This document shows, one piece after another, positions 25,207 to 38,340 of a stretch of DNA of 64,000 nt. Both the position numbers and the translations under genes were made by a program. Numbering within the stretch: position 1 is the first letter of the stretch; every line of letters begins with the position of its first letter. This DNA is from Oscheius dolichura. Its lineage: Eukaryota; Nematoda; Chromadorea; Rhabditida; Rhabditidae. The notes beneath the pieces were generated by a model, which made no database searches, had not been told where the DNA came from, and was given only the letters and a program-made list of their open reading frames with translations. The stretch is taken from the NCBI GenBank assembly GCA_932521035.1, contig OW051496.1, positions 5,146,001 to 5,210,000 of the forward strand. The letters run 5' to 3'.

Positions 25207-25775
25207 GGCCGACTGGAAGGCAAGCGAAAGCGACGGGCTACGCGTTCTGATTACATCTTAGACCTTGCAGAGACGGGCAACCTGACCCTAAGTTCAGTCG
25301 AAAATTTTCATGGATCTGTTTCTCATTTTCTAATGACTAGTCCTGTTGTCATATTCTTTTCTATGTCTGCACCGAGAAATAATTATTCCGCTTTCCATTC
25401 TTGTAATTTTTATTCTGAACACCACATAAAATTCCAAGGGAGTTTTCATGGAATATCTTCTTTCCTCTTTCTCCAATCCTCTTTTCACTAATGCTAAAGG
25501 CCGTCCTAAAGGCATCGTTCTGTTTCCTTTTTGTTCTTTGTGAGGTTCAATAATTTTCTGCGACTTCCGTAAGTTCGCTCTAATCGGCAATTCCGAGTCC
25601 TGCGACGAAAGTACCGAAATATCCCGCGAATGAATTCCTAAAACATTTCGTCTCTTTTTTAGTCGTTCCGAAGAAGTCTCTGTTTTTCTGTTCTCCCCTT
25701 TTTACAACTTTCACCATCTTTTATCGTTCTAACAAGATACTTATTCTTCGTCTTTCAGGTACACCAAAGGAAGCA
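25207..25775. other. Divergent upstream region, start of AT-rich island
   Basis: Between the GT31 gene (-) and RPL30 (+). Composition changes from GC-rich to AT-rich at about 25.25-25.35 kb. No exon is apparent. A clear splice acceptor (TCTTTCAG, ending 25758) lies 17 nt before the RPL30 ATG and has no matching donor close by. Confidence 0.6.
25758..25759 (+). promoter_or_regulatory. Probable spliced-leader acceptor of RPL30
   Basis: The sequence TTCGTCTTTCAG ends at 25758 and is followed by a 17-nt leader and the ATG of RPL30. Ribosomal protein genes of nematodes are commonly trans-spliced at such a site. A 5'UTR cis-intron cannot be excluded. Confidence 0.5.
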
Positions 25776-26449
25776 ATGGCCCCCGCTACCAAGAAAGCTG
25801 CCCAGGTTTGTATTACTTCTGGAGTTAGTAGAGCAGACTGAGATGGGTTAAAATCCGGAGTCTGTTGACTAATTGAGAAGGAAGTAATATTTCTATGATA
25901 TTTTTCCAACTCCGGATTCCCACTCGGTAATTGCGCTAACTCGTTACCTTTGCGCTTCTAGCCATATATGAATGGTTTCTCTTTAGGTCAAGAAAAATGC
26001 TGAGAACATCAACTCTCGTCTCTCCATGGTTATGAAGACAGGAAAATATGTCCTCGGATATAAAGAAACACTAAAGACTCTTCGCAGTGGAAAAGCCAAG
26101 CTGATCCTTCTCGCTAACAACATTCCTTCTCTCAGGTAACTTTTCATTTCTTTCTTCTACATTTGTTTCTTTTTTCATATAGTTAAACTTTCAAATATGC
26201 TTCACAACAACATTGTTAAAATATATTGGGATGCAACCTTTTCCCACAAAACCTTACTTACAGTTAATTTACAGAAAGTCCGAGATTGAATACTACGCTA
26301 TGTTGGCAAAGACTGGAGTTCATCACTACAATGGAAATAACATCGAGCTCGGAACCGCGTGCGGTAAGCTCTTCCGTGTCTGCACCCTTGCCGTCACTGA
26401 TGCTGGAGACTCTGACATCATCCGCAGCATGCCAACTGAGTCCGCTTAA
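25776..26449 (+). CDS. rpl-30: 60S ribosomal protein L30 (eL30)
   Basis: Three exons (25776-25805, 25987-26135, 26275-26449) give 117 residues, the normal size for eL30. The conserved core is unmistakable: [79 protein letters not shown] and [12 protein letters not shown]. It is a structural protein of the large ribosomal subunit that binds a kink-turn in rRNA. Codons are more GC-ended than those of its AT-rich island neighbours, as expected for a very highly expressed gene. The next gene starts 260 bp downstream on the same strand. This identification is secure. Confidence 0.98.
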
Positions 26450-26709
26450 AAAATTGTTGATTGTGTTGTTATTACAATGAATATTCATTGTTTTCAAACT
26501 GTTACTTATATCTCAGTTTCATCTGCCTACGTACTTTCTGCACATGCAGTTATCGTCAGTACGTCTTCTTGTCGTCTCGGTGGATTTTCGGACATAATTT
26601 TGCACCGAGTATCGGTCCACAAGTTCTCATTCTAAAACCGTTCGCTGTGGTTGGGGGCGGGTCGGTACGGGTGTAATCTCGCCAGCGGCCGTCGACAGTC
26701 TTATAGAAG

Positions 26710-27817
<1,108 letters not shown>

Positions 27818-28064
27818 CATATCATTTGGGGAAATCTGATATTTCCTTTTCAATAATTCCAACATGATTTCAGTATTTTTGTATATTTATCCCGCTCTTT
27901 CCAAAAGCATTCGAACCGAGTATACCATTGACGGGCAATTTTTTTTATTCATATTCTATTTTTTTGCGTATAAATAAATCACATTTTATCCGTTTTTGTC
28001 TCCTGCTGACAGCTCTCGTACAAGATGCCGACTCTCAGTTATAAAATTGTGATTGTAGTTTAGA

Positions 28065-28793
28065 ATGGATAGATTTGAAGCATATACAGAAGACGGGAAA
28101 CCATGTAGAGCATGCATTTCTGTAGAAGACATGATGAAAAGAGGTAAAGAGCTTGCTCAAAAGAAGGCGGCTGCAGGTAAGATTTTCCATTTTCAATATT
28201 TCATGCAAGCACTTCAGCATCAGCGCAACCTTCAACTAATGACAAAGCAGAAGCTGAAACTATTCATCGATGTGATTGTCCTGTCGATAAAGACGAGCTT
28301 GGTCAGTCGTTAACAATATATTTCAAGGTTGTTTTAGGCAGATCAACATGGACTCTTCTGCATACGATGAGTGTCTATTATCCTGAAAAGCCAACGGAAA
28401 CACAGAAGACGACTACCAATACATTTCTAAATGAATTGAGTAAGGTATGTTAGCTATTTATTTATGTGGAGTTTGTTCCTTCTATGTTGTTGTAATAATT
28501 ACCCATTGTAGACCTACCCGTGTGATTACTGTGCTAAAGATATGAGGAAAGATATAGCCGAAGAACCACCAAAATTGAACTCACGCAATGAGTTCGCAGA
28601 CTGGATGTGCCGATTACATAACAAGGTACTGCTTGGCAGTTCTTATGTCATACAACGTTTTTATATACAAAGCTTCTTCCAATGCTCGTTTCGATTTTAG
28701 GTCAATCAAAAAACAGGAAAGCCTTCATTCGACTGTTCAAAAGTTTTTGAAAGATGGAAGAATGGATGGAAAGATGGCTCTTGCGACTATTAG
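28065..28793 (+). CDS. FAD-linked sulfhydryl oxidase, Erv1/ALR (GFER) family
   Basis: Five exons (28065-28176, 28218-28301, 28338-28444, 28512-28625, 28701-28793) give 169 residues. The N-terminal part carries a distal CRAC (CxxC) pair that receives electrons from Mia40 substrates. The Erv1/ALR domain follows: [37 protein letters not shown] (the redox CxxC beside FAD), [20 protein letters not shown] and [14 protein letters not shown]. Family role: it reoxidises Mia40 in the mitochondrial intermembrane space and passes electrons to cytochrome c. Both CxxC pairs and the HN..N FAD-binding motif are present, so it looks active. It lies 247 bp downstream of the uridine kinase on the same strand, so co-transcription is possible but unproven. 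Confidence 0.95.
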
Positions 28794-28950
28794 GTTTATA
28801 AAATCTTTTAGTTATTTTACTATATCTACAATAAATACATAAATGGAGTTATGGTTCTGTATGAAAAGGATTTCCCACGAAATTTTCTGATGGGCTAGGT
28901 TCTAGCAAAATTATTAAAATTCAGATTATCATTATCGAAATAACAGTGCT

Positions 28951-29258
28951 ATGGCCAAGCAATCATTTGATAAGAATGTTACTAAATATTTGGGGAAGCC
29001 GCCAATTATCTCGAACTTTTCTAAAAGTTAGCCATGAATAAGGTTTTTAAACAACATTCTCTTGCAGAGGAGGCTTTAGCTCTAAATCGAGTCCTGAGAA
29101 ATAGAGAAGACTTATCTGAAAATGAATCTTTGCGAGGTGCAGCGGCGGTGATATTCGCTTATTGTGGAGCTGATCCAACAGAAAATTCCACCGAAGTTGC
29201 AGGTATTGTTGTGGATTTTGAAATGCGAAATATAAAGCTATGGCGCACAAACAGATGA
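28951..29258 (+). CDS. Small unidentified ORF, possibly extra exons upstream of the HRI-like kinase
   Basis: An ATG at 28951 opens a frame (AKQSFDKNVTKYLGKPPI ...). It joins through a 43-nt intron (GTTAGC ... CTTGCAG, about 29031-29068) to a second segment (EALALNRVLRNREDLSENES ... GAAAVIFAYCGADPTENST) and stops at 29258. The exon phases agree and codon use matches the neighbouring genes. I do not recognise the product. It could be an independent protein of about 90 residues, or the 5' part of the kinase gene through a donor at GCAG/GTATTG near 29203. Confidence 0.35.
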
Positions 29259-29296
29259 TATAGTTATGAAAAACTGCTGCATTTTTTCCCTACCAT

Positions 29297-31480
29297 ATGA
29301 CCATTGATCAATTCAACCACATCAATTGCTGCCCGCGGGCGGGCACAGTCCTCTACCATGTGTTTGAGAGTCAACATTCATTTTTTCAAATCATTCAAAT
29401 TGAGTGAGTACCTCCTGTCTGTATTATTATTTACTGTATGCAATTAAACTTAGTGAGTAATACGCCTTTTTGTAGTTTGACCGATTCGGTGGAGCAACCT
29501 AAAAATGAGACCTAAACTTCTGCTTTGAGAAAAGGTTGTATCAGTCGGATTTCAGAAATATGTTCAACCTTGAGTCACTTACGTGGGGTGTCAAGATTTT
29601 ATTTTGTTGATGGTCGTCAAAATTTAAAAGAAGCTTTTTCTAAATGGATCTCGAGGATATGTGGGACTGTGTCTAGAGAGTCCAAGTCGCTTCGCTCACT
29701 TTATTCTCCCTGTACTGGTAGGTATGAAAGCGAATTCCAAGAAATTAGTATCCTTGGCAAAGGCGGTTTTGGTACAGTGTATAAGGTAAGCCCATTGTTA
29801 TCATTTGATAGGTTATCCTTTGAGGTAAAATCGACATATGATAATGCATTTTATGCTGTAAAGAAAATCAAACTCAAGAAAGCAGATGATGAGCTTACAG
29901 GAAAAGTATGGGTGCTTTGTATCTAATTAACTCCTATTTGTAGATATTGTATGAAGTCCAACTATGGGCCAGCTTATACCATCAAAATATTGTAAGGTAC
30001 CACTGTGGTTGGCCAGAAGACAATTTTAAAGTTCCTTATAAGACACAAAAATTTCACACACATTATACACCTGGTAGAATTACCGAAATGTAAATATGTT
30101 CGTCCAGTAATACCATAATCTATGTTTAGAACAGATGAAATGGAACTGGAAAAATTAAAATCACACGGGGATGATAATACCGCTACGATTGATATACCTG
30201 AAACTCCTGTTACTAGGAAATATTCATCAGAATCTGATACGTAAGCATCACATGTTCTACATACTCAGATATATTTTAGCGGATCTTTCGCCTCTCTGTC
30301 AGATGAAGAAAATAATGATAATCAAACTGCTGGAAAATTTTGGAATCCAGGATACTCTACCGATGCTGAAACACTAGAAAATCTTAAATTTTCTAAAACA
30401 TGCACCGTATCTGCTTCTGGGACAGCGGTTGATAAGCAGCTGGAACGGCGGAAGAGGAGAAGTTCATCAAACGATGTAAATCCAGTAAATATGGTGACAC
30501 TTTGTGCAACTTCTGTTTTAGATGCTTACTAAGACTATTTTTATACAAATGGAACTTTGTTCAGCAACATTAGAAGAATATTTGATCAGAAGAAACGCTA
30601 AATGGAAAATTAATAGTGCCGTTATTTTTTTTTTTACAAGAAACAATTTAATTTAGAAGACTTTCCAATCATCGATGGTGAATTTAATTCGGATCTTTAT
30701 ATGCAATTACTTTCTGCACTACAATATATTCACCAAAATCATATCATTCATAGAGACATCAAAGTATGCTTCCTTATCATTATAGCTCAGTGCCATTACA
30801 GCCAGGAAATATATTCCTAAAAGACGATGGTAGAAAATATCGTGTATTATTAGGTGATTTTGGACTGGCATGTGTAGAATCTAGCGACATGAAAAATGAA
30901 CCAGAGGAGGAAACAGAGTTTCAAGATAAGCCGAAAATGTAAGCCCAATTTTCTATCATACTTTCTAGGTTTAGACGTACACGCCAAAATTCAGTCCACT
31001 CTATAGGTGTAGGAACAACAACTTATGCAGCCCCTGAGCAGCTTCAATCTTCCGAGTATGGTCCAGCGGTCGACTTGTATTCTGCGGGAATAGTACTCTT
31101 CGAACTCTATAATGTGTTTTCAACATCGATGGAACGGTTACAAGCAATTGAAAAACTCCGTGCCGATAGGGAAGTGCCATCTTGTATGCAACAGAAATGG
31201 CCTACAATGGTGGACCCTTATTTTTCGAGCTGTTATAATCTAAATTTAGGTACCTAAAATTATTTCTATGACAGATCCGTGTCCACTTCAACGTCCGTCT
31301 GCTGGTCAACTTCTTACTCGGTCCAAAACAGATGAAAATGAGGCAATTAGTCAACTCCAGGATATTATTCGCTGTGAGAAAGAAAAAAATCGTAAGAAGG
31401 ATGAAGAAATTTTGGTATTAAAGAAGAAACTTGCTCAGTTCGAGGCGGCAAAACACAAGAAAACAAAACGAGCTAATTAA
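29297..31480 (+). CDS. eIF2-alpha kinase, HRI (EIF2AK1) type
   Basis: A multi-exon protein kinase in the AT-rich island. Motifs in order are the glycine loop ILGKGGFGTVYK, the VAIK equivalent FYAVKKIKLKK, a long acidic/Ser-rich insert typical of eIF2 kinases (PVTRKYSSESD ... RRKRRSSSNDVNPVN), HIIHRDIKPGNIFL, LLGDFGLAC, VGTTTYAAPEQL, LYSAGIVLFELYNVFSTSME, and a C-terminal coiled coil (EEILVLKKKLAQFEAAKHKK) ending at 31480. The coiled coil after the kinase domain and the upstream SDFRNMF ... YESEFQEISIL region match HRI rather than GCN2 or PERK. There is no HisRS-like domain, signal peptide or transmembrane segment. The family phosphorylates eIF2-alpha Ser51 under heme, oxidative or mitochondrial stress. 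The 5' exons are tentative. An apparent in-frame TAA near 29517 is removed by a 41-nt intron. Confidence 0.85.
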
Positions 31481-31839
31481 CATGGTAATTTTAATTTCGG
31501 TTGTATCATTTATGCGGGTTACTATCTGTTAGACTTCTATTGTAGATATTCTTTCATGGTCGAATAAATCTTCTACGAATTTCAAAATATGGCGAGCTGT
31601 GTATTTTCTTTCCCACCAATAATTAATCGAAACTCCCACTCGAAAAAAATAGCATAAATTCGCTTTCATTCACTAATTAAAGTACTAATTAAAGACCCCC
31701 GCTTTGATCTGGTCTGCAATTCATTAATTTCGTCTTCTACACAATGCCGTAATTTTCCATTTCTTATCTTCATTCCACACTACTAGAAAAAATCATCACA
31801 AAGGTGCCTTCTTCTTTTTTATAAGAAATCACTTCAGTT

Positions 31840-32876
31840 TGAATGGAAAAGTTATTTACGTCTGCAACAGACATGCCGAGGGATGGAGGAACTCGTCCGA
31901 ACCAACCGAAATATTAAGGTCTGCCTGGATGAGTTGTCTGGATTACACTGGAAGAGGGACGGATGTATTACTTTGCGTCCCGAGTTGTATTACTCCACTA
32001 AAATCAATGTGATCATGGAAGAGTGCCTCTACGGAGTCCGAATTGGGACCTTGCACACCGCATGTTTGCCTCTGACTTTTTCCCCATACACATTTTAGAC
32101 GCAAAATTGCAATCCTGTTTTGAGATTCTGAAGAAATACCGCATTACATGCACAACCCTAAAAGTAACTTGAGTTGTCGTCGACAATGTACCTTTGACCA
32201 TAGAGCAATGTGTGGCGCTGCTCAATTGCCACGCCTAGAAGTGTATTGCTGGATAGCCATGGATCCAATAGACTGGAATCACTTTTCCAGTCGAAATTGG
32301 TAAATATAACGTAGAGCAGTGCTGGCGGCTAGAATCATAGAGAGCTAGGCCTCCCAACTGATCCGAACCAGCCACTGACGGTTCAATTCTATCCAGTGCT
32401 TCATCCCTAATTTAGAAAGACATATCGGTGAATGTAAACCTGAGTGATCTGCTGGTAGATAATATCTCTGTAGTAACGGGTGCTTTCCAAGTTTCGGGCA
32501 ATAAAGTTGACCATGGATAGAATGAGATGCTCAATGGATGACGTTTATGGTTTCTTTATAACGACGGCAGTCTGCCCCATCCTGTTCCTTTCAGTTTCTA
32601 CGCTCTGCCCCTCTTCCAAACCTTCGTGAGTTCAACGTACATCTCTCATATGGAGAACGACTAGTACTACCCTCGCGAGATGTACTGCTGGAGACCTTCA
32701 GTAGCCTTGAAGTGACTTTTAAGAGCCAATATCAAAACGAAGAGTCGGCAACGTCTTCACAGATATTGCAGTATGTCTTCAAGTGTGTCCCCTGGCGCAC
32801 AGACTATTCCTGCAAGCTCGTCATCAATTACAATGGCGCAGCTATTTATTATGAAATGATACACGACACAATATAA
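31840..32876 (+). pseudogene. F-box gene relic with in-frame stops
   Basis: Several open segments separated by stops resemble a nematode F-box protein. An F-box-like start (YLRLQQTCRGMEELVRTN) near 31855 is followed by LDAKLQSCFEILKKYRI with a nearby stop, then ISVNVNLSDLLVDNISVV with a stop. A clean stretch of about 90 codons runs from about 32598 to 32876 (QFLRSAPLPNLREFNVHLSY ... CKLVINYNGAAIYYEMIHDT). The pattern of leucine-rich strands after an F-box, interrupted by TGA and TAG codons, suggests a decayed gene at the right end of the AT-rich island. It is related in motif (LRLQQTCR) to the F-box gene at 3.6 kb and the ORFs at 52.9 and 55.8 kb. Confidence 0.55.
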
Positions 32877-35800
32877 CTGGCACAGACTTGTTCTAATTTA
32901 ATTGATATAATAAAGAACCAGCGGGACTTCGGCAGCCTAAAGCTGTCACAACAGCTTATCCGCTTCAACCTGTGGCGACCTTTTCCGCTCTTTTGCCGAC
33001 GACCGCCTGCGGCGGCCCCCGGGATAAAGAAAGTTTTTATCCCTTTACCGTCGGACACTTTCCCATCGGACAGACAGACAGACAGACAAACACCATAGCG
33101 CTTTAATAAAGAGTAGATTCCATGAGTTGAAAGAGTTTGAAACAAAATCGGACTTAGGAGGTATTTTTTCAGGTAGGTATTGGATGATCGAAATAGTGTA
33201 TATATGATAGACTGTCAGGAAGCGGCTTGCACGCTCTCCAGGCTTCTTGAAAGAGATAAGAATGGGTACATGGACTGGTGGATTACGCATAGCCAGTTAT
33301 CTAGGATGAGCATCTGCCCTCCCGAAAGAACATACAAAGGTCACACCGCAATCTGGATGAGACGGCCCTCGCATAAAGTCTTTTATATTATTTCCTAGTC
33401 AACCTGTCCCAGATAGACCGCAAGGTGTGCACCTCGCCTGACCCTCTGCCGGCTCTTGACCGTAAATCTCTCGGATCTTTTACAAAGTCGGGCCAGATGC
33501 GCAACAGCCAGCAACTGTTCCCTTACGCAACGCATTCCTTTGGCTCCCCCGCAATTCGTGTACAGTCTCTTATCTATTCTGATTTCCGGCGATCGATGTG
33601 TGACTCAGTCCCCCGGCGGCTGTCTTCTTCCCTTCCATTTTAATAGCCGTCTCTGTTTATTGCCGCGCATTTTAATCAAAACGGCCCGTCTCCCAGGGTT
33701 TTCTCGGTCTCTTCCGAGGAGCCGCCGAGTGACAGGCTCGGCAATTGGGTTGTCCGAGAATTGACGACGAGTGACCAGATGGGTCAAATGGGCCGCATGA
33801 TGCCCGGAAAGTCGCGTCAGCTGGATACACCTGCACTTCCTCCAAATAGAACCGCCTGCCATAATTTGTCTCCTTCTATCACTGGGGCCAAATTAGAAGG
33901 CCCCCGGTACCGGCTGTCATGAACGAGTCGCCCTCTGGCAGACAGTAATTGCGGCAGGGAGAGTGCCCGCCATCGGACATCAATCCTAAGATAACCGTCG
34001 GCGTTCGTCCCGCGACGGTTGTAAACTCCACCGGAAGAGTGCATAATTTCGTACCAGATCCGTCCTCCTCGCCCTTCGGGAGCCCTGCCCGGTGACTCAA
34101 ACTGCGTGAGTAACCCGCCGTGGGAAGACGTCCCAGCCAGGTGTCTCCCCCTTTTTCTACTGTCCTGGCTCTCCCCCTCCCCCGCTTCTCCGTTTTCTAT
34201 CGAAAACATCCGCTGCCTTCTTTGTATTCAGCCCATCGGCGCCGTCTGACTGTAGTGTGGGGTCTGTCCTCCCCTGTTATCACCTCTTGCCCAAACAAAT
34301 TTGAACCGTCTTCCAGGGTGTTATCACTTCCACTTTCCCCTTCCGAGCCTCCTCTTCCTTTTCTTTGAATCACAGCTCAGCCCGAGCAATTGGCGGGTGA
34401 CTCATCCCCCGCGATACAAATGCCACTGACTCAGAAGACTGACTTTTTCGTAGCCTGGGAACATCGGCTCATTGATTGACTTGTGCCGGCCCGTGCTCTC
34501 CTTGCCCTTTTGTGTCTAAATCTGGAATCGTCCTATTATTACCCTGATATCGTGAACTGCTTATTGATTTATTGTTCTCCCATCCCTAATGTCTGTTCCC
34601 TCCAGTTTGTTCTCCTCCCTTCTCCTCCAAAAAGGCAACATTGCCTTTAATCCCCACGTGCTTGTCTTCGACATTCCGAGCATCATTTCTGAGCCCCCGG
34701 CCTCTGACCGATGGGTGCCGTTCGCGTCCTCCTCTAAGTCGTCGTATTGTCTCCTCACACGTATTTGCGGAAGAGGGTCTCGCGCTTCGTTCGACCACAA
34801 ACAGTCCTCTTTCGGTCGTAATCCTCCCCTAACCAATGCCCACCCCTTATCGTGGCAAATCGCCTCTCACTCCCCTTGCCCCTTTTTAAAAAACCGCTAG
34901 ATAAGGGGGATCCTCGCTTTAGCCCGTCCATCCATATTAATTCAATATGACTGGCTACCAACAGAGGGAGGGGGCCAGCCATTTATTAGCTCTCCTGCCT
35001 GTTGGCATTGATCTATTGTGTCCAGTTGGCTTTCGTGTGACCCTCACTTCCGATGTCATTAATTTGGAGGCGGCAATCCCGGTCCAGCATTAGCATACAT
35101 AGTGATAGACCATCTGCCGCCAGAGCAGTCACGCAAAACACTCATCCGGATAAATTTATTACTCCTCCTCCCCGTTGTGTCCAAGTTCTTCTTTGTGCCA
35201 GCTGAGGAGTTCTCTCCATATGTATTGTATACGTGGGGTGTGTTTGTCCCGGACCTCCCGGTCAGCTGTACTCTCAAAGGGGTGTCTCCCCCAGCTGACG
35301 CCAATTGGGGGTATCCTCTCTTAGAGGGAGTCAGCTCCCCTTCCAATTACCCTCCCGGGTGGGTGTCCTTTCCCGCATCCGGGAGTAGGCCATAATTTGC
35401 GGTGTCCTACGATGGATGGCGTAATTTGGTCGTCTTCCGACTGGCAACATTGTCTAACGAGGTCTGATTTCCCCCGACCTCCCAGTACTCCTCCCAGCTG
35501 GTCCGCTCCCCTTCTCCGTTTACAGTCCCAGTTTATCTCACGTTCGAGGGTCCTTCATCGTATAAACCACTCGAGGCTTTCGCCCTTTCTCGCACTTTCG
35601 CCCTCTCGCCTTCTTGTAATTCCTACCGTTTACGATCTCGCCTTCCCCGTCTCCTCCCCAATTACAGTTCTTCGGCCTTTCTCACACCTGGCGATGCCGT
35701 GGGCCCTCTCGTCTGGCGGGCAGTTGCCCCTTCTCTCGCCGGCCACACCCCATCCGATTTAGGTCTTATTCTCTCTCGCCTCCTTACATTTTAATTCCTC

Positions 35801-36002
35801 CTTTATTCCTCGGAAATCCCATCCCGGCTGGCTGCTAATCAGCTGTCGGGATGACCCCCCGGTCCCCCAGGGAGAAAGCCGTTCCGTCGCATTCTTCTCG
35901 ATACGCCACTGTTGCGCCAACGTAATTAGTGCTGCGTTCTTCTCTGCGTTACACTCTCCCCGTTCGGACATGTGTCCATCTGTCAGTTTGTTGTTTTCAG
36001 AG
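32877..36002. other. Intergenic; island boundary, GACA tandem repeat, then pyrimidine-rich upstream DNA
   Basis: The AT-rich island ends between about 32.9 and 33.4 kb. A (GACA)n run lies at about 33069-33088 and a GC-rich stretch at 32.97-33.02 kb. From 33.5 to 36.0 kb the + strand is C/T-rich, upstream of the plus-strand SH2 adaptor gene. No exon was recognised. Confidence 0.55.
33069..33088. repeat. (GACA)n tandem tetranucleotide repeat
   Basis: About five consecutive GACA units directly follow the sequence TTTCCCATCG at the right edge of the AT-rich island. Confidence 0.85.
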
Positions 36003-38340
36003 ATGGCGGTTGACCCCGGGCCCAGTGATACGCTCTCCCTCCAGCCGTGGTACCACGGCAAGATCAGCCGCATCCAGGCGGAGGCCACAGTCAAACTCGA
36101 GGGGGAGTTCCTCATCAGGGACTCCATCTCCAGTCCCGGGGAGTATGTTCTGACGACGAGATGGAAGAGGAAGGCCCTCCATTTCCAGGTGAACCGGACG
36201 ATTGAGAAGGACCGCACGACATATCACGTAAGAATCCATTTCTTTCCAAATTTTTCGAGTTCAGTTTGAGGAGGAGCAGTTCGGCTCGGTTGTTGACCTC
36301 ATTCTCTTCTACCTGAATCACAAGAAACCCGTGACGCTGGCCTCTGGTTGCTTCCTTGGGTCCGGAGCTCTGAAAATCACCGATCCCTGTTCCTCTCCCT
36401 CTAGTTCTAAAGACCTCGAAGCTGCTTACATGCATGTACTACGGCCAGGAGAACAGAAACCAGGTAAGCAACCATATGCCTGTGAGCAAAAAAAGAATTG
36501 TTACAGTAACCACCACCCTCGGTAGGCACGTTCTTGTCAGCCAGGCCAATCTCCGGCAGCTGGGATCCCGTACCCTACGGCCAGTCTCGTCATACACTCC
36601 CGAGCCCTCGCCCTTCCGAGTTCCTCCCCCACCAGCCTCGCTCATCGGAAGACCTCTCCCTCTCCCAATCAGATCGCCTCGCACGAGTGCAGAAGACCAA
36701 GACGATGTGAGTTTTCCCCTTCATCCCTTTCAAAATATCTTCGTTTCAGTACTGCGATATGGATTACGACGCCATGGACGATGTCTTGGACGCGTCTCTG
36801 GCAAAGTCCCGTACCACCAGCATGCAGTCCATCCCCAGTGTACCCCTATCCCGCCAGTTCCAGTCGTGTGTCAACCTTCGAGTGGCTTCCCCTGCTCCAC
36901 CATCGCCATCCCTCCGGAACACTGCTCGACCAGCCCTGCCACCGCGGCCTCCTCTTGCCAAGAAGCCAATGTTGCCGCCGGTTGCCCCACAAAAACTTCG
37001 GACACCAGAGGAGGAGGCCAGAGACAGCGCCTTTGTGGACTACGATGAACCAAAGCCGAAGAACCAGGACTACGATCAGTTGACAAAGAAATCGGACTAC
37101 GATCAAGTGAGAAGGAAGTCGGACTATGACACCATTCCGGCGAAGAAGTCTGACTACGACCAGCTGCCGAGACACGAGTACAACTCGCTGAACAAGAGAC
37201 TCAGTGATGGAAGCACCGGCTCGGAGGAATCCACTACGAGCATGCCCTCCACCAGGGACTCCGGCGTCTATTCATCCACGCCGTCTCCTCCTAACGAGAT
37301 CTGTCATGTCTTCTGCTCTACCCAGTTGAACCACCTCAAAGTCTTTCTCCTCAACAAAAAGCCGGGAGATATTGCCGAGGCTATCTCCTATGAAGATGCG
37401 AAAATGCTACGCTTCCTAGGGTTATCGGAGAAATCCGGTCTCGGGGCCGACAACGGCCTTCGGATGCTTCTCCTCCCTCAAGGAAACATCCTCAGGAAGG
37501 AACTCCTTGCCCGGTAACACCTCCTCTCATTTACCCAATAGCCAGAGTATTTAAGGTGTCGGAACGTGCAGTGGACGGTGGTGGTGTCCATCGCCTCGGC
37601 CGGGAAAAGGGACGGTTCCCGGATGGTTCGACAGTGGATAATGGCAGCCGAGCATCTGCTCGCAAAACACGGAAATATCTTCGGGTTCGCAAACATCATG
37701 GCGGCCCTCGAGAACAAGATGGTAACTGATCATCTCCGCCTGCGATACTGTTTATTTTCAGCTCATCTCCCAGAGCCATCTGTTTACAATGCTCGATCTT
37801 CTGGCCCTGGATTCCTTCCGGAACCTGCGGAAGACCTTCTCCGAACTGAAGGCTTGCGATGACGCGCATACCTCCGGTGTCGTCATCCCCTTCCTCCAGC
37901 CTGTCCTCGAGATATTCGCCTCCGTTCAGACCCACTACCTGGACGAGAGTTCCTTCGCCAACGAGATCGGTAGGTGCCCTTCCTCCTTGGCGTCTCTCGC
38001 AACATATTCCTCGGTAAACAGCCGGGGAACAGACCAATGACCGCGAGAAGGGACAGGCAAACAGATTTATTTCCCCTGAAGAACCTCGCTGTCTTCAGAT
38101 TCTCTTTGGCGATGGTTGGATCGGGCAAGAAAGTGGTCGGCCGAGGCAGATGGCCTTCGAGATGCGGCTCGTGGTCGCTATGTGCGCAGTCGTGCCGCTG
38201 CAGAGAATCCCCTCGCAGATCACAATCTCAAGAGGTACGCAACCCGTCTCGGGTAAATTTTATTCCCCGAGTTCAGACTATGCACAGCCTCCCCCGCCGC
38301 CTTGACAGACGCTGTGCAGAAGTTCTTCGACGAGGCATAA
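36003..38340 (+). CDS. NSP-family SH2 adaptor (BCAR3/SH2D3-like) with tyrosine-repeat linker
   Basis: The ATG at 36003 sits two bases after TTGTTTTCAG, a probable spliced-leader acceptor. Residues about 15-100 form an SH2 domain (LQPWYHGKISRIQAEATV, then GEFLIRDSISSPGEYVLT with the phosphotyrosine-binding Arg). A proline-rich linker follows (FRVPPPPASLIGRPLPLP and ALPPRPPLAKKPMLPP, candidate SH3 ligands). Next is a run of six tyrosine motifs around 37040-37200: YDEP, YDQL, YDQV, YDTI, YDQL and Y-N-S-L, spaced by KKSD-type units. The C-terminal half matches the Cdc25/RasGEF-like domain of BCAR3, NSP1 and SHEP1 (VFLLNKKPGDIAEAI; VVVSIASAGKR ... AAEHLLAKHGNIFGFANIM). In vertebrates that domain binds p130Cas instead of exchanging nucleotide. 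Stop at 38338-38340. Role inferred: adaptor linking tyrosine-kinase signals to adhesion. Confidence 0.82.

Noticed and set aside
29505-29525. In-frame TAA in the HRI-like kinase, suggesting a pseudogene
   Set aside because: A 41-nt intron (GTGGAG ... CTTTGAG) with good context removes it and restores a conserved SDF segment.
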